DNA of 64,000 nucleotides from Maricaulis virginensis (lineage in GTDB: Bacteria > Pseudomonadota > Alphaproteobacteria > Caulobacterales > Maricaulaceae). Below the pieces are notes generated by a model, which was not told the origin of the DNA, did no database searches, and saw only the letters and a program-made list of their open reading frames with translations. Shown here one piece after another: positions 16,272 through 24,871 of this stretch. Position 1 is the stretch's first letter. Every line of letters starts with the position of its first letter. The position numbers and the translations under genes were made by a program. The stretch is from NCBI RefSeq assembly GCF_027922185.1, contig NZ_BSFE01000001.1, positions 1 through 64,000 of the forward strand, written 5' to 3'.

Positions 16272-16730
16272 ATGCCTCTCAACGACACAACGCCTATCAC
16301 CGGGCGCTTCAATGATCGGGCCGGCGCGGGACGTGAGGCAGTCTGGTCGATCATCGCGGGCGATAAGGTCCGCATCGCCCAGATGCGTGCCATTGAAGCG
16401 CGTCACGGTCGCATCGCTGCCGATCTCATCCAGCACCAGCGCAAGCATCGCGAGACCTGGATGAGCAAGGAGGTCGCAAAGCTCTCCAAGCAAGCCCCGC
16501 GCCCCGAACTTCGGCCGGATGGCGCACGGCGCACCAAAGCCGACATAGAGCGACAAGCCGCCGTCAACTTGGCCGCCCGTATCAAGGCACGGCGAGACCG
16601 CCTCACCATCGCGCGTGACAACACCATCAAACGCCAGGTGTTGGGTATCACTCCAGACGGACAGGTCTCGCGTTCACACACTGCTGCAAACCGCAATCAC
16701 CGCCGCGGCGGGCCAGACATGTCCGGATAG
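16272..16730 (+). CDS. basic helical protein in coupling-protein operon
   Basis: A 152-residue, strongly basic protein without signal or membrane segment. The sequence is mostly helix-forming and rich in Arg, Lys and His (KSKQ-type and ARIKARRDRL stretches), which would suit nucleic-acid binding. I do not recognise the family. Start at 16272 has agagggagcc upstream and lies 21 bases after the preceding stop, so it belongs to the same transcript. Confidence 0.6.
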   Translation: MPLNDTTPITGRFNDRAGAGREAVWSIIAGDKVRIAQMRAIEARHGRIAADLIQHQRKHRETWMSKEVAKLSKQAPRPELRPDGARRTKADIERQAAVNLAARIKARRDRLTIARDNTIKRQVLGITPDGQVSRSHTAANRNHRRGGPDMSG

Positions 16731-16754
16731 CACGTCACCTACAAAAGCCGGTTT

Positions 16755-16770
16755 TGTCCTAAACCTGTCC
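16755..16770. promoter_or_regulatory. tgtcc direct repeat, 11-bp period
   Basis: Two tgtcc units with starts 11 bases apart (16755 and 16766), about 65 bases before the gene at 16833. The same arrangement occurs at 17124-17139 before the next gene. One helical turn between units is typical of a regulator site. Confidence 0.4.
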
Positions 16771-16832
16771 AGTCACTCCTTGAAAGGCGTCCATAAAGGA
16801 ACAGTTCGTCCAAATTTTTTCAGGAGGGCGTC

Positions 16833-17024
16833 ATGTCGAAAAAAAAGAAATCTGTGACCCTGTCCTCCGCTCTGGAGGCATTGCTTGTCATCCTGCGTAT
16901 CGCGAACGAAATGATCAAGCTGATTGGACTGGGTGTTGCGATTTTTGCGGCTTGGACTTGGTCTCTTCCAGCCGAGCACGCGCCGGTCGCTGAGCAACCC
17001 CAAGCCCAATCTACCCCTGAATAG
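16833..17024 (+). CDS. small single-pass membrane protein (63 aa)
   Basis: A 63-residue protein with a lysine cluster at the start (MSKKKKSVT), a helical linker, and one membrane segment (about 27-46, IKLIGLGVAIFAAWTW). The acidic tail is Pro/Gln-rich. The ribosome site aggaggg is 6 bases upstream, which supports translation. Function unknown. Confidence 0.55.
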   Translation: MSKKKKSVTLSSALEALLVILRIANEMIKLIGLGVAIFAAWTWSLPAEHAPVAEQPQAQSTPE

Positions 17025-17123
17025 GGTGGCACGAACAGCAGCGTCTGCCGTCAAGTGTCAGACACGTCTCATTATCTCCTGCACGCTGCAAAGCAAAAGC
17101 GTGCCGCCCGAAAAAATCGATTC

Positions 17124-17139
17124 TGTCCAAACCCTGTCC
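17124..17139. promoter_or_regulatory. tgtcc direct repeat, 11-bp period, second copy
   Basis: tgtcc at 17124 and 17135, about 80 bases before the gene at 17216. It matches the spacing at 16755-16770. Confidence 0.4.
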
Positions 17140-17215
17140 AAGCCCCCCCCAATTCTCGTGATCAACTCTCCTTGGAAGCGCTTCCGAATGGTCTGCTAAA
17201 ACAAGGAATTAAGCC

Positions 17216-17695
17216 ATGAAAATGAACGATATTGATCACGATGATCGGCAACCTGTTCGGATTACGCTGCCGCGAGACGAACTGATCCGCGATCCGCACT
17301 ATCTACAGCTGCTCGCAATCGTCATGTGGTGCATTCGGCGGGGCACCAAATATGTCAGCCGTCGCACCTTGATCGACGTTCCTGCCGATGTCTTCTGCCG
17401 CGAACGCGTCGAGCTCCTGACGGCTGACGGAGAGCCCTTTCCGATCCCCGATCTCGACGACCTGTTCGAACCGGCGGGTTATGACGAAGAGGAGAAGCGC
17501 TTCGAGTCCGGGCACGATTTTGAGTGGTGTGGCGCGTTCATGAAGAACGCCATTCAGCCCCCTCTCTATCCGGCTCAAGACCGCGTTTTGGACCGCATTC
17601 GCGTCATCCATGCCGCCATCGTTGCTGGGGGGCCCTGGCTTTGGCGCAACCTCGATCACAAGACATGCGACAAGTGCAGAGTCCGTGAACGTTAG
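17216..17695 (+). CDS. hypothetical cytoplasmic protein (159 aa)
   Basis: A 159-residue protein with no recognisable domain. The N-terminal half is helix-rich (YLQLLAIVMWCIRRGTKYVS). The middle is acidic (DLDDLFEPAGYDEEEK). The end has a CxxC pair (KTCDKCRVRER) that could bind a metal. Start at 17216 is preceded by acaaggaat. A terminator hairpin follows 33 bases after the stop, so it is a single transcription unit. Confidence 0.55.
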   Translation: MKMNDIDHDDRQPVRITLPRDELIRDPHYLQLLAIVMWCIRRGTKYVSRRTLIDVPADVFCRERVELLTADGEPFPIPDLDDLFEPAGYDEEEKRFESGHDFEWCGAFMKNAIQPPLYPAQDRVLDRIRVIHAAIVAGGPWLWRNLDHKTCDKCRVRER

Positions 17696-17728
17696 AAGCG
17701 ACAAAGCCCCCGGATTCGCACCAACCTG

Positions 17729-17760
17729 AAAAGCCCCGACAGTCCTTTGTCGGGGCTTTT
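17729..17760 (+). terminator. rho-independent terminator
   Basis: A 13-bp perfect stem (17729-17741 with 17748-17760) with a six-base loop and a T-rich tail, closing the 17216-17695 gene. Confidence 0.9.
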
Positions 17761-17809
17761 CTTTTGGGATCTTGCTGCGCTATTCAACTAAAACGTGAAA
17801 GGCGACTCC

Positions 17810-19306
17810 ATGACCCGTGAAGAGTACCTACTTAAGGCTCCGACGCCTGAAATGCTTACCATCAGCCCGGAAGGGGCGCGCCTAATTCAAAGCGTGTTGC
17901 GACAATATCGGTCGGAGTTGGGTACTAAGGGCTCCGCTGAGAAGTTGGCATACGCGGTGCGGACCCTTGGTGATGAAGTGGATAGCGTCGCACTCCAGAA
18001 AGCTATCGATAATCGGTTCTCACGATATGCTTCCACGAACACCCCTCCGATGTTCCACCAGAAGGCGATGCAGCGTGTGCTCAGTGGAGAACACGACTTG
18101 GCCCCGAGCTCGCCCAACAGTGAGGCGTTTCTGACGCTAGCAATTCGCGACTTTCTCATTTGGCGAAAAGCGCTAGTACCGACAGATCTAAATATGCCCA
18201 GCACCCTAGCCGTTGCTCCTTGGGTATTGCGCCGCGAGCTAGGCCTGCAAGAGGGTAATACCGGAAAAATTCTCGACCAGGCGAGGTTGTTCGCCTACGA
18301 AGGCCTGCCCGACAAGGGCTCCCGGATTGCTATCTTCTTTCAACGAAGGGACACATGCATCTACGATGTGGAGTTGGAGCGCCAGCCACTAGATCAAGCC
18401 GGTCTTGTGATCGCCGGTAAGACGACCAGCCTTCATTTTTGGCTACTATTTGGCGAGGGCTTCGCGATTGGCTTCACTCACGGCAAATCAAGCCCGAAGC
18501 GTCTCTCTATCCACCTTTTCAGTGTTCTTGAACGCTCCACACTCCATCCGCTCTCCGAAAAAATCCGTGTTCGGATCGATGAGCATTCGCAAGATGCCCC
18601 CCTTCCGGCTCATCACCTTCTACCACTCATGGACGGCGAGGTGAAAAACACAACAAAAGAGAAAATACTTAGAGAAAGAAAAAGAAGCATATATATAGAT
18701 GTTGCCGCCAATACAAATATTGACAATCATAAATATTATGTATATAATAACACAGATCTAATTAAAAACATTTGGAGATTCCAGAATGGGGGGCGCGTGC
18801 TTGAGGAGACTTCTAAAGAACAGCTAAATGAAATGCTGTGGGACGCATTTCATGGGGACAGTCCCTTTTGGCGCCCGCTAGACGATCAGACCTACAAACG
18901 CATACGTGAACTACTAGAAGCAGGCGCGGACGTGAATAGTGTCGATCCGCAGTCGCCATATGGCTGGCGTTTGGTTCATCATGCGGCCAGCGATACCGAT
19001 TTTGCTCTCATGCGTATTTTGCTGCGTAATCAGGATACAGATTATCTCTTGAGAGATGGCCAAGGACACTTTCCAGACTACTTGGTCGATTTTTCCACAC
19101 GTGAGGCAAAAGATCGATTTTTTGCGAGAGTGATGAGTAGGTTTCTCATCGCGAAACAATACGCTCAAGCAAAAGATAGAGGCGTTTCAGATCAGTATAT
19201 TTATCGCGGCATATACGATCACGACGAGCACTTTCCCAAATGGCAGTCAGATGAGCCGGAAGAAGAGTCACCCTACGCGCACCTTCTTCCACCGGGCCTC
19301 GGCTAA
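17810..19306 (+). CDS. ankyrin-repeat-like protein with an AT-rich central patch
   Basis: A 498-residue protein. The first 270 residues form an unrecognised domain (helical start, then mixed strands with FGEGFAIGFTHGKSS). Residues about 277-327 are encoded by a markedly AT-rich stretch (about 18640-18790), rich in Lys, Asn, Ile and Tyr, unlike the GC-rich flanks. The last part has ankyrin-type repeats (IRELLEAGADVNSVDPQSP, then LVHHAASDTDFALMRILL). Ankyrins usually bind proteins. The ATG at 17810 has gaaagg upstream; a GTG at 17795 overlaps that site. It converges with the TerB-like gene, ending 30 bases from it, and might belong functionally with the CHAT operon, though on the opposite strand. 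Confidence 0.65.
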   Translation: MTREEYLLKAPTPEMLTISPEGARLIQSVLRQYRSELGTKGSAEKLAYAVRTLGDEVDSVALQKAIDNRFSRYASTNTPPMFHQKAMQRVLSGEHDLAPSSPNSEAFLTLAIRDFLIWRKALVPTDLNMPSTLAVAPWVLRRELGLQEGNTGKILDQARLFAYEGLPDKGSRIAIFFQRRDTCIYDVELERQPLDQAGLVIAGKTTSLHFWLLFGEGFAIGFTHGKSSPKRLSIHLFSVLERSTLHPLSEKIRVRIDEHSQDAPLPAHHLLPLMDGEVKNTTKEKILRERKRSIYIDVAANTNIDNHKYYVYNNTDLIKNIWRFQNGGRVLEETSKEQLNEMLWDAFHGDSPFWRPLDDQTYKRIRELLEAGADVNSVDPQSPYGWRLVHHAASDTDFALMRILLRNQDTDYLLRDGQGHFPDYLVDFSTREAKDRFFARVMSRFLIAKQYAQAKDRGVSDQYIYRGIYDHDEHFPKWQSDEPEEESPYAHLLPPGLG

Positions 19307-19336
19307 AGCGTCCCTTTCTCCACGAACAGGATCGGA

Positions 19337-19828
19337 TCAGTCGCGCACGTAATCAGGTGAGAGAAAGCCATTTGCCAGACCGTCCTGGATGGTCGACTCG
19401 AACTCTCCCAACCACTCCCGCAATAGCGCCTGATCCACCTCGATCCAATTCGCTAGATTTCCGAGAAACTCGCGCTCTGAAAGCTCCAACTTTCCGTCCA
19501 CCAGCGCCATGTTCCCTGCGGCATGAAGCACAATTTTCTTGGATTCGTCCGAAAACCCTGCGGCGAGCTGATGCATCAAGCCTGGCCACTCACCACGTCC
19601 AGCCTTGCTGATCGCGGAGACATGCATCTCAATCATGGCAAGTATTTCTTGGGGGCTCATGTGACCTGCCTTGTATGCCCCCACCGTTTCGACAAGGCGC
19701 TCCCGTTCTTCTTCCGAAAACGCCCCGTCAGCCAGCGCAGCCATAATTGAAGCTGAGACCGAGGCCGCAATCACCTGCCCGATATTGTCATCCTTCATCG
19801 TCCGCTTCTTTTTAAACATTCCAAACAT
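19337..19828 (-). CDS. TerB-like protein, second gene of CHAT operon
   Basis: A 163-residue all-helical protein of the TerB/tellurite-resistance-like fold. Two internal halves each carry the acidic loop typical of these proteins: ALADGAFSEEERERLVE (about 32-48) and ALVDGKLELSEREFL (about 115-129). In other systems TerB-fold domains occur with membrane-linked stress and phage-defence proteins. The start ATG at 19828 lies 22 bases after the CHAT stop with gaaggagaa as ribosome site, so the two genes are one operon. A role as regulator or target of the protease is inference. The start 33 codons upstream would run into the CHAT gene. Confidence 0.78.
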   Translation of the reverse strand: MFGMFKKKRTMKDDNIGQVIAASVSASIMAALADGAFSEEERERLVETVGAYKAGHMSPQEILAMIEMHVSAISKAGRGEWPGLMHQLAAGFSDESKKIVLHAAGNMALVDGKLELSEREFLGNLANWIEVDQALLREWLGEFESTIQDGLANGFLSPDYVRD

Positions 19829-19850
19829 GCTTTCTCCTTCGGATGGTAGA

Positions 19851-22800
19851 TTAGATGCCGAAATAGCTCCAGCCGGCCCACAATTGTGGATTTGAGCAAG
19901 GTCGCGCGCTCGCCGGACATTGGCCAAGCCCCAAAGCTTGAGCCAGCTCAGCGATGGCCGTCTCTGGGACGCCGCCCAGCGAACACCAATCTCCCAGCTT
20001 CTTCTTCAACTCCCCTGCCGTCGCGTTGGCCACCCATAGTTGAGCCTCCCGGAAACTAACTGGCGGCGGATTGTTCGAGGCCGCCAAACATTCATAGAAC
20101 CGCCCCATCAACACTGCCGTCACCGCATCATTGACGATCCACTGACTCGCTATCACCCCTCGTGCCCCCAGCTGAAGAAGCGCGCTCGGCAATCCGATGA
20201 GCTCCTGCCGCGATGAACCTGTGGCGTAGCTGCCCACATTGCACGAGCTCAAGACCACAAGGTCGGGCGGACTGAGGCTACGGCGCTCAAACAACTTGCG
20301 CAGGCTAAGCTGCTCGTTCGGCCCGATCACAATACCGGAGTCCAACGGCGAACCATCGTTGAAGTGGCCATGGGCGCATAGATGCCAAATATCGTGACCA
20401 TTCAGAAGCTGGAGCGCCTGCTCCTGAGTAAGGCTCTGATCGATCGACGCCGCGCACCCCTCGCTCCCGACAACGCCCTTGATGACTCTCGCCTCAACTT
20501 CCGCGAACTTGAGTTCGCCTTCGTTCGTCTGTCCCCAACGAGAACTCAATACGCCGGCCGACCATGGCTTCGCCCCCGTCACGCGGCGCGGCTTGCACTC
20601 AAGCAGATCCGCCACCTTCAATGAAGGTATGATCCCAATCTGGTACCGCTCGGAGAAGGTGCCGCCAAATGCGTGCGTTCTCGCAAGACCGACAGGCAAG
20701 GCACCAAATACCCCGTCACAAACGATAATAAGCTCCTGCGTTCCGGGCGCGACGTCCTCCAGACGGTCGAAAAGTGGTCCGACGACAAAGTCAGCGACAT
20801 CAGAGCAAATCTTGTCGAGCGCCTTGAGGAACATCTCGCTGACCCAGCCTTGGCTTCGATTGCCCGCGAATACGCTTTCGGCAGCGCCCCTGGCCGTGTT
20901 AGTGCCAACTCCGTCGAGACGGGGACGTAGCCGCTCCAGATCAAGATTGGAGGGCAACTCCACGACAGAGCGTTGAACTCCGCCATCGCTCTCGACAAAC
21001 ACCAGAAGCTTGCCACCGAACTCACTGGTAATCGGGAAAACCACCGATCGAGTGGAATTGACCAATCGCTCCACAGTCCCGAACGGCGAACTCGCCTCAC
21101 CAGCTATGCTGAAAGCTTCTCCAATCGCGATCCGTGTTTCTCGCCTCGTCTGTATGATCTGGTTCAGGCGAGATCGTTTGTCGAAAACCAAAGGCGACAG
21201 GAGCTCCGCTTCCAGCGTCGCGACACGCTCTTGCAATAGGCGAATGCCTTCCCGCTCTTTTGCCGAAATGGCCAGCGCATCAATACTCAATGCCTTTGCC
21301 AACAAGCGCGCTCGCCCCGCTTCTGCCAGAGCAATAGCTTCGTCGAAGTTCCCTGACATCGCTGCCGCGTAAGGCGCCAGCTCCACCATCTTCGTGAAAT
21401 ATTTCAGTGCCCCCGCTAGATCGGTCGCACTGGCTTCAACGTCAGCCACCAGCATATTTGCGCACCGCGCTGCCAAACCGAATGCGTCTGTTGCTCCGGA
21501 CCAATCCCTGGCCGCTACTTGGTACTCACCGAGTTCGCACGACGCCGCGAGTTTTTCGGTGGAACTTGGAAAGTCATCGAGAATGTCGGCCTGCTTCCGA
21601 GCTGCCTCGATCGCTGCTGCAAGTGCACTTTTCGTACGCTCGGAGCGTTCCCCGGCTACTGGAGCGGTTCGCTGGTGAAGCCCGCTCCACCCATAGTCGA
21701 GAGTTTCAGACAGAAAAAAGTGCATGAAATGCGCGCGTGCCACCCGGGAAAGCGTGCTTGCATACCAAGCCGGGTGTGTTCGCTCGTCGATGATCTCAAG
21801 AGCAGCCTTATAGGCTGCGACGGCCTCCACTTGTTGTTCCGCCATCCCGTTCACAAAATCTGTCAGATCTTCGTTTGGTGACAGTGGAAAAATGATAAGC
21901 GCATCGCCAACGCTGATCTGCGCCCTGGCCCAGCCAAACGGGTCACGTTCCTTGGGTATGCGGCCGGCAAGTTCGCATAGATTGTCGACGAACTCTTTCC
22001 CGGAGACGGACTTCGAATCGCTACGGGGCTTATGCGCGCCGCCTTCAAGACTGCTGATGCGCCGCAGCAGATTGTAGAGCTTCAGACTGGCGCTGGCATC
22101 TCCGGCTTCACCAACCGAACATATGTCTATTGCTTCCCTTAGTTGGCAAGCGGCCAGCTTCAAGTTGGAAAGCTCATCGCCCCGTTCCCGACTTTGATAG
22201 GCTCCAGACAGTGCCATCAAGACTGCCGCTCGATCCCGGGGGGCAGAGCGTGCCGTAATCGTCGCCTTCGCCTCTTCACCAAGGATGATGGCCATTTCGA
22301 CGTTATCGGCGGAGAAGCCGTTGATGCGCTCAAGATAGTTTTGCGCTTGCGTCAGGATCGCTTTCACCCAACGGTCGGGATGCGATGCATAGTCGAGACG
22401 ATCCAGAACCTCTTGCTGCAAGGCAATGGCACGATCCACGTTCTCCGAACTCCCTCCCTCCATACGCGCTGAATACGCATTCGCCAGATTCCCTTTCGCA
22501 ACGGCCCAATTCTCCAAATCGCTGTCTGGCTGGTAGACCCGAAGCGCATTCTCAAAACAGGTGATCGCCTCTTCAACAGCCGCTGCGGTTTGGTTTTTGC
22601 GGAGGTCGAGCAGGCATGATCCAAGCTCGGACTGCGCCGCTGCCCACTCATTCCCGTCGCACAATTCATCAAGCTGATCGACAACTGCGCGAGCCTTGGC
22701 GACTTCTTTCTCGTACTGGCTTGGGAGACGGCCTCCAGAACGGCGCGCCTCCAGCACTTCGAGATTGCGCTGATATTCGTAGGTGCGCTTGGGGAAATCC

Positions 22801-23777
22801 CCAGTCGATAAAATGCGCAACGCCCTCTGTAAAAGCTCAATGGCTTCATCAAGATTTCGTGCGAGATCGTCACCGGGCTGTTCCGCAATCAAGCCCGCTC
22901 TTTGATTTAGCGCGTTCGCGAGATCGAGATGCGCCCCAGCCTTTTCAAAATAGGTGATCGAGTTAGCGTTCGCCTCAAGGGCACGACGAAATCGTGTCCG
23001 TCGATGCTTGGGGCGAAGGTCCTGTCGATATGCAGTGGCAAGATTTGCTTGGGCATTCGCCCAAAGCCCTTCACTCCGAGCAAGGATCGCAAGCGCACTC
23101 GCTTCCTCCAGCCATCGAATGGCGTTCTCAGAGTTCAAATGCTCAGACCCGATAGGCGAATGCAAACTCAACACACCCAGAGCAAGCACAACGCGGGCAC
23201 GCATGAATGGCTGGCTCTTCAATCTTGGATTTTGCTCCGCACGGGTCAGGTAGTCGAACGCGCGCTCAAAGTTCTCTCGTCGACTTCCGCGTGACCGACT
23301 CCTGTATCCATCCGCAAGTGCAACCAAAATATCTATTCGAAGCGCGCCGGCGTCACCGGGCAAATCAATAGCATTTGCCTCCTCAAGAGCTCCGATCGCC
23401 CGCTCCACGGCATCGCCGCCATGTTCTGGGCTATGCGACAATATCGCTTGCGCCCAGTTGAAGAGCGAAATGGCGTAGTCCTCCCCGCCGAACGGGCGGA
23501 GATATTCAAGCGCCAACTCTGCCGCCGCGATCATTTGAGGCGCGAGGCCGACGGGATCGACCTGAACTCGCTCCAATAGGGCTGCCGCGCACATCCCGTG
23601 CATCCGTCCCAAGTAGCGCTCGCGCTCAGGCTGGTCGAAGGGCCACGGCTTGGAGTTGTCAACGATCCGCAGCGCTTCTTGCGCCAAGTCGAAGGCTAAT
23701 GGGCCTTCGTTCGCTTGTAATGCTGAATTATATGCCCGCGTAAGCCGGTCACGGTACGTGTTACCGAAGCCGAACAT
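19851..23777 (-). CDS. TPR-CHAT cysteine protease
   Basis: A 1308-residue protein. The first 750 or so residues are tandem tetratricopeptide-like repeats (for example NLANAYSARMEGGSSENVDR). The C-terminal 350 residues are a CHAT domain, the caspase/separase-like peptidase. The predicted catalytic pair is His1136 in CAHGHF and Cys1179 in LSSCNVG; the domain ends with the usual WAGW-YFG motif. CHAT proteases act when their repeat region senses a trigger, and some take part in programmed cell death or RNA-guided defence. Here no CRISPR or cas gene is near. The start ATG at 23777 has gaggg nine bases upstream; a TTG at 23789 is less likely. The TerB-like gene follows. This is the largest non-transport cargo gene of the element. 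Confidence 0.9.
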   Translation of the reverse strand: MFGFGNTYRDRLTRAYNSALQANEGPLAFDLAQEALRIVDNSKPWPFDQPERERYLGRMHGMCAAALLERVQVDPVGLAPQMIAAAELALEYLRPFGGEDYAISLFNWAQAILSHSPEHGGDAVERAIGALEEANAIDLPGDAGALRIDILVALADGYRSRSRGSRRENFERAFDYLTRAEQNPRLKSQPFMRARVVLALGVLSLHSPIGSEHLNSENAIRWLEEASALAILARSEGLWANAQANLATAYRQDLRPKHRRTRFRRALEANANSITYFEKAGAHLDLANALNQRAGLIAEQPGDDLARNLDEAIELLQRALRILSTGDFPKRTYEYQRNLEVLEARRSGGRLPSQYEKEVAKARAVVDQLDELCDGNEWAAAQSELGSCLLDLRKNQTAAAVEEAITCFENALRVYQPDSDLENWAVAKGNLANAYSARMEGGSSENVDRAIALQQEVLDRLDYASHPDRWVKAILTQAQNYLERINGFSADNVEMAIILGEEAKATITARSAPRDRAAVLMALSGAYQSRERGDELSNLKLAACQLREAIDICSVGEAGDASASLKLYNLLRRISSLEGGAHKPRSDSKSVSGKEFVDNLCELAGRIPKERDPFGWARAQISVGDALIIFPLSPNEDLTDFVNGMAEQQVEAVAAYKAALEIIDERTHPAWYASTLSRVARAHFMHFFLSETLDYGWSGLHQRTAPVAGERSERTKSALAAAIEAARKQADILDDFPSSTEKLAASCELGEYQVAARDWSGATDAFGLAARCANMLVADVEASATDLAGALKYFTKMVELAPYAAAMSGNFDEAIALAEAGRARLLAKALSIDALAISAKEREGIRLLQERVATLEAELLSPLVFDKRSRLNQIIQTRRETRIAIGEAFSIAGEASSPFGTVERLVNSTRSVVFPITSEFGGKLLVFVESDGGVQRSVVELPSNLDLERLRPRLDGVGTNTARGAAESVFAGNRSQGWVSEMFLKALDKICSDVADFVVGPLFDRLEDVAPGTQELIIVCDGVFGALPVGLARTHAFGGTFSERYQIGIIPSLKVADLLECKPRRVTGAKPWSAGVLSSRWGQTNEGELKFAEVEARVIKGVVGSEGCAASIDQSLTQEQALQLLNGHDIWHLCAHGHFNDGSPLDSGIVIGPNEQLSLRKLFERRSLSPPDLVVLSSCNVGSYATGSSRQELIGLPSALLQLGARGVIASQWIVNDAVTAVLMGRFYECLAASNNPPPVSFREAQLWVANATAGELKKKLGDWCSLGGVPETAIAELAQALGLGQCPASARPCSNPQLWAGWSYFGI

Positions 23778-24109
23778 CTCAGCCCTCAAAAAATCGTCTA
23801 CCCGCAGACCTAACTTCCTTCACGTGGAGAAGGCAAACGCAATGATTGCATACTCTGGTCAAGGTACAGATTGATTGCGCCCACCTTGTGCCCTCTCCGC
23901 CGCTAAATCTCCGTCCATTGCTGAAAGTCTGCCCCAGTTCGTCGGCATGCCCCTGACGGCCCGTCAATGGGCGGCCCGCGCCAGCCTTGCCTGCGTTCGT
24001 ATCGAACTTGTCTGCGGCCCGTGTGGCCCATGACGGGATGCCGCCGCCTGCGGCCGTCCGCCTTTCATCGGACCGGAATTCACCGGCCGAGCATCGAAAG
24101 GAGGACACC
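23778..24109. other. divergent intergenic region upstream of the CHAT operon
   Basis: A 332-base spacer between the CHAT operon (minus) and the DUF3768 pair (plus). It should hold the promoter and any operator of the CHAT operon. GC-rich stretches with short repeats of the type gcggccc occur near 23970-24060, but I see no clear operator. The plus-strand ribosome site gaaaggagg ends the region. Confidence 0.5.
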
Positions 24110-24394
24110 ATGTCCAATCAAACCCAAACCCCGACCAAGAAGTCTCCGCCCGTCTATCGGCTGTGCTTCTCCGCCAAGAACGGTACTGATCGCAACGGTC
24201 AACCGACCCTGGCTTACCCCGTCGAAATCGGCGCTGTCTTCGAGCGCCGTGAACGCGACAAGGGCCTGATCGCCAAATTCTCTATCATCCCGACCGAACT
24301 CAAAGACGGCGTTCTCTTCCTCATGCCGGCGGATGCCGAGCGTCGCGCAGAAACCGACCTCTTTGACGCGGACGCCGCGGAGGCGGGGCAATGA
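24110..24394 (+). CDS. small protein paired with DUF3768 protein
   Basis: A 94-residue protein of unknown function. A polar N-terminus is followed by an alternating strand/helix core (VYRLCFSAKNGTDRNG, VEIGAVFERRERDKGL) and an acidic tail. The start at 24110 follows gaaaggagga, a strong ribosome site. The TGA overlaps the ATG of the next gene (ATGA), so the two are translated together. Confidence 0.6.
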   Translation: MSNQTQTPTKKSPPVYRLCFSAKNGTDRNGQPTLAYPVEIGAVFERRERDKGLIAKFSIIPTELKDGVLFLMPADAERRAETDLFDADAAEAGQ

Positions 24395-24768
24395 GCCCCC
24401 GCCTTTCCCGCTCCGAGCGGATTGCGAAGCTGAATGATCAGCTTCGCGCCCGCGTCGGGCTCCCGGTCTTTCTTGGCGCAAACGAGCCGGATCTGGGAAT
24501 GGTCATCATGACGCGCGGTGTGACCTCGCTCACGCCAGAGCAAATCCTGGAAGCGTGGATGCAGGTGCGCCGTTTCTCGGACTTCAGCGACGGGAACAAT
24601 CCCTACGGCGAACGCGACTTCGGCGGCTTCTCCATCGAGGGTGTCGGTCGTGTCTTCTGGAAGATCGACTACTACGCCGACAGCACTTGTTCGGCGGGTA
24701 GCGAAGATCCCGCTGATCCAGCGCGATCCTACCGCGTCCTCACCATCATGCTGGCAGATGAGTATTGA
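24391..24768 (+). CDS. DUF3768-family protein
   Basis: A 125-residue protein matching the DUF3768 family, small proteins common on alphaproteobacterial plasmids and islands. Family marks are the start ERIAKLNDQLRA, MTRGVTSLTPEQ, the FSDGNNPYGERDFG motif, and the VFWKIDYYA strand. Function of the family is not known. It overlaps the preceding gene by four bases and is followed by about 100 bases before two minus-strand genes. Confidence 0.85.
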   Translation: MSPRLSRSERIAKLNDQLRARVGLPVFLGANEPDLGMVIMTRGVTSLTPEQILEAWMQVRRFSDFSDGNNPYGERDFGGFSIEGVGRVFWKIDYYADSTCSAGSEDPADPARSYRVLTIMLADEY

Positions 24769-24871
24769 TCATGACCAAACGTCTGACAGGCGCCAGTAGG
24801 CGCGCGCAGTACAGCGTGCGGATTTCCGCGCCTAAGCGATTGCGGTCACTGAATCTGACGACCGGACCGCC

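Noticed and set aside
19851..23777. CHAT gene as part of a type III-E CRISPR system
   Set aside because: No repeat array, no Cas7-11-like gene and no adaptation genes anywhere in the window.
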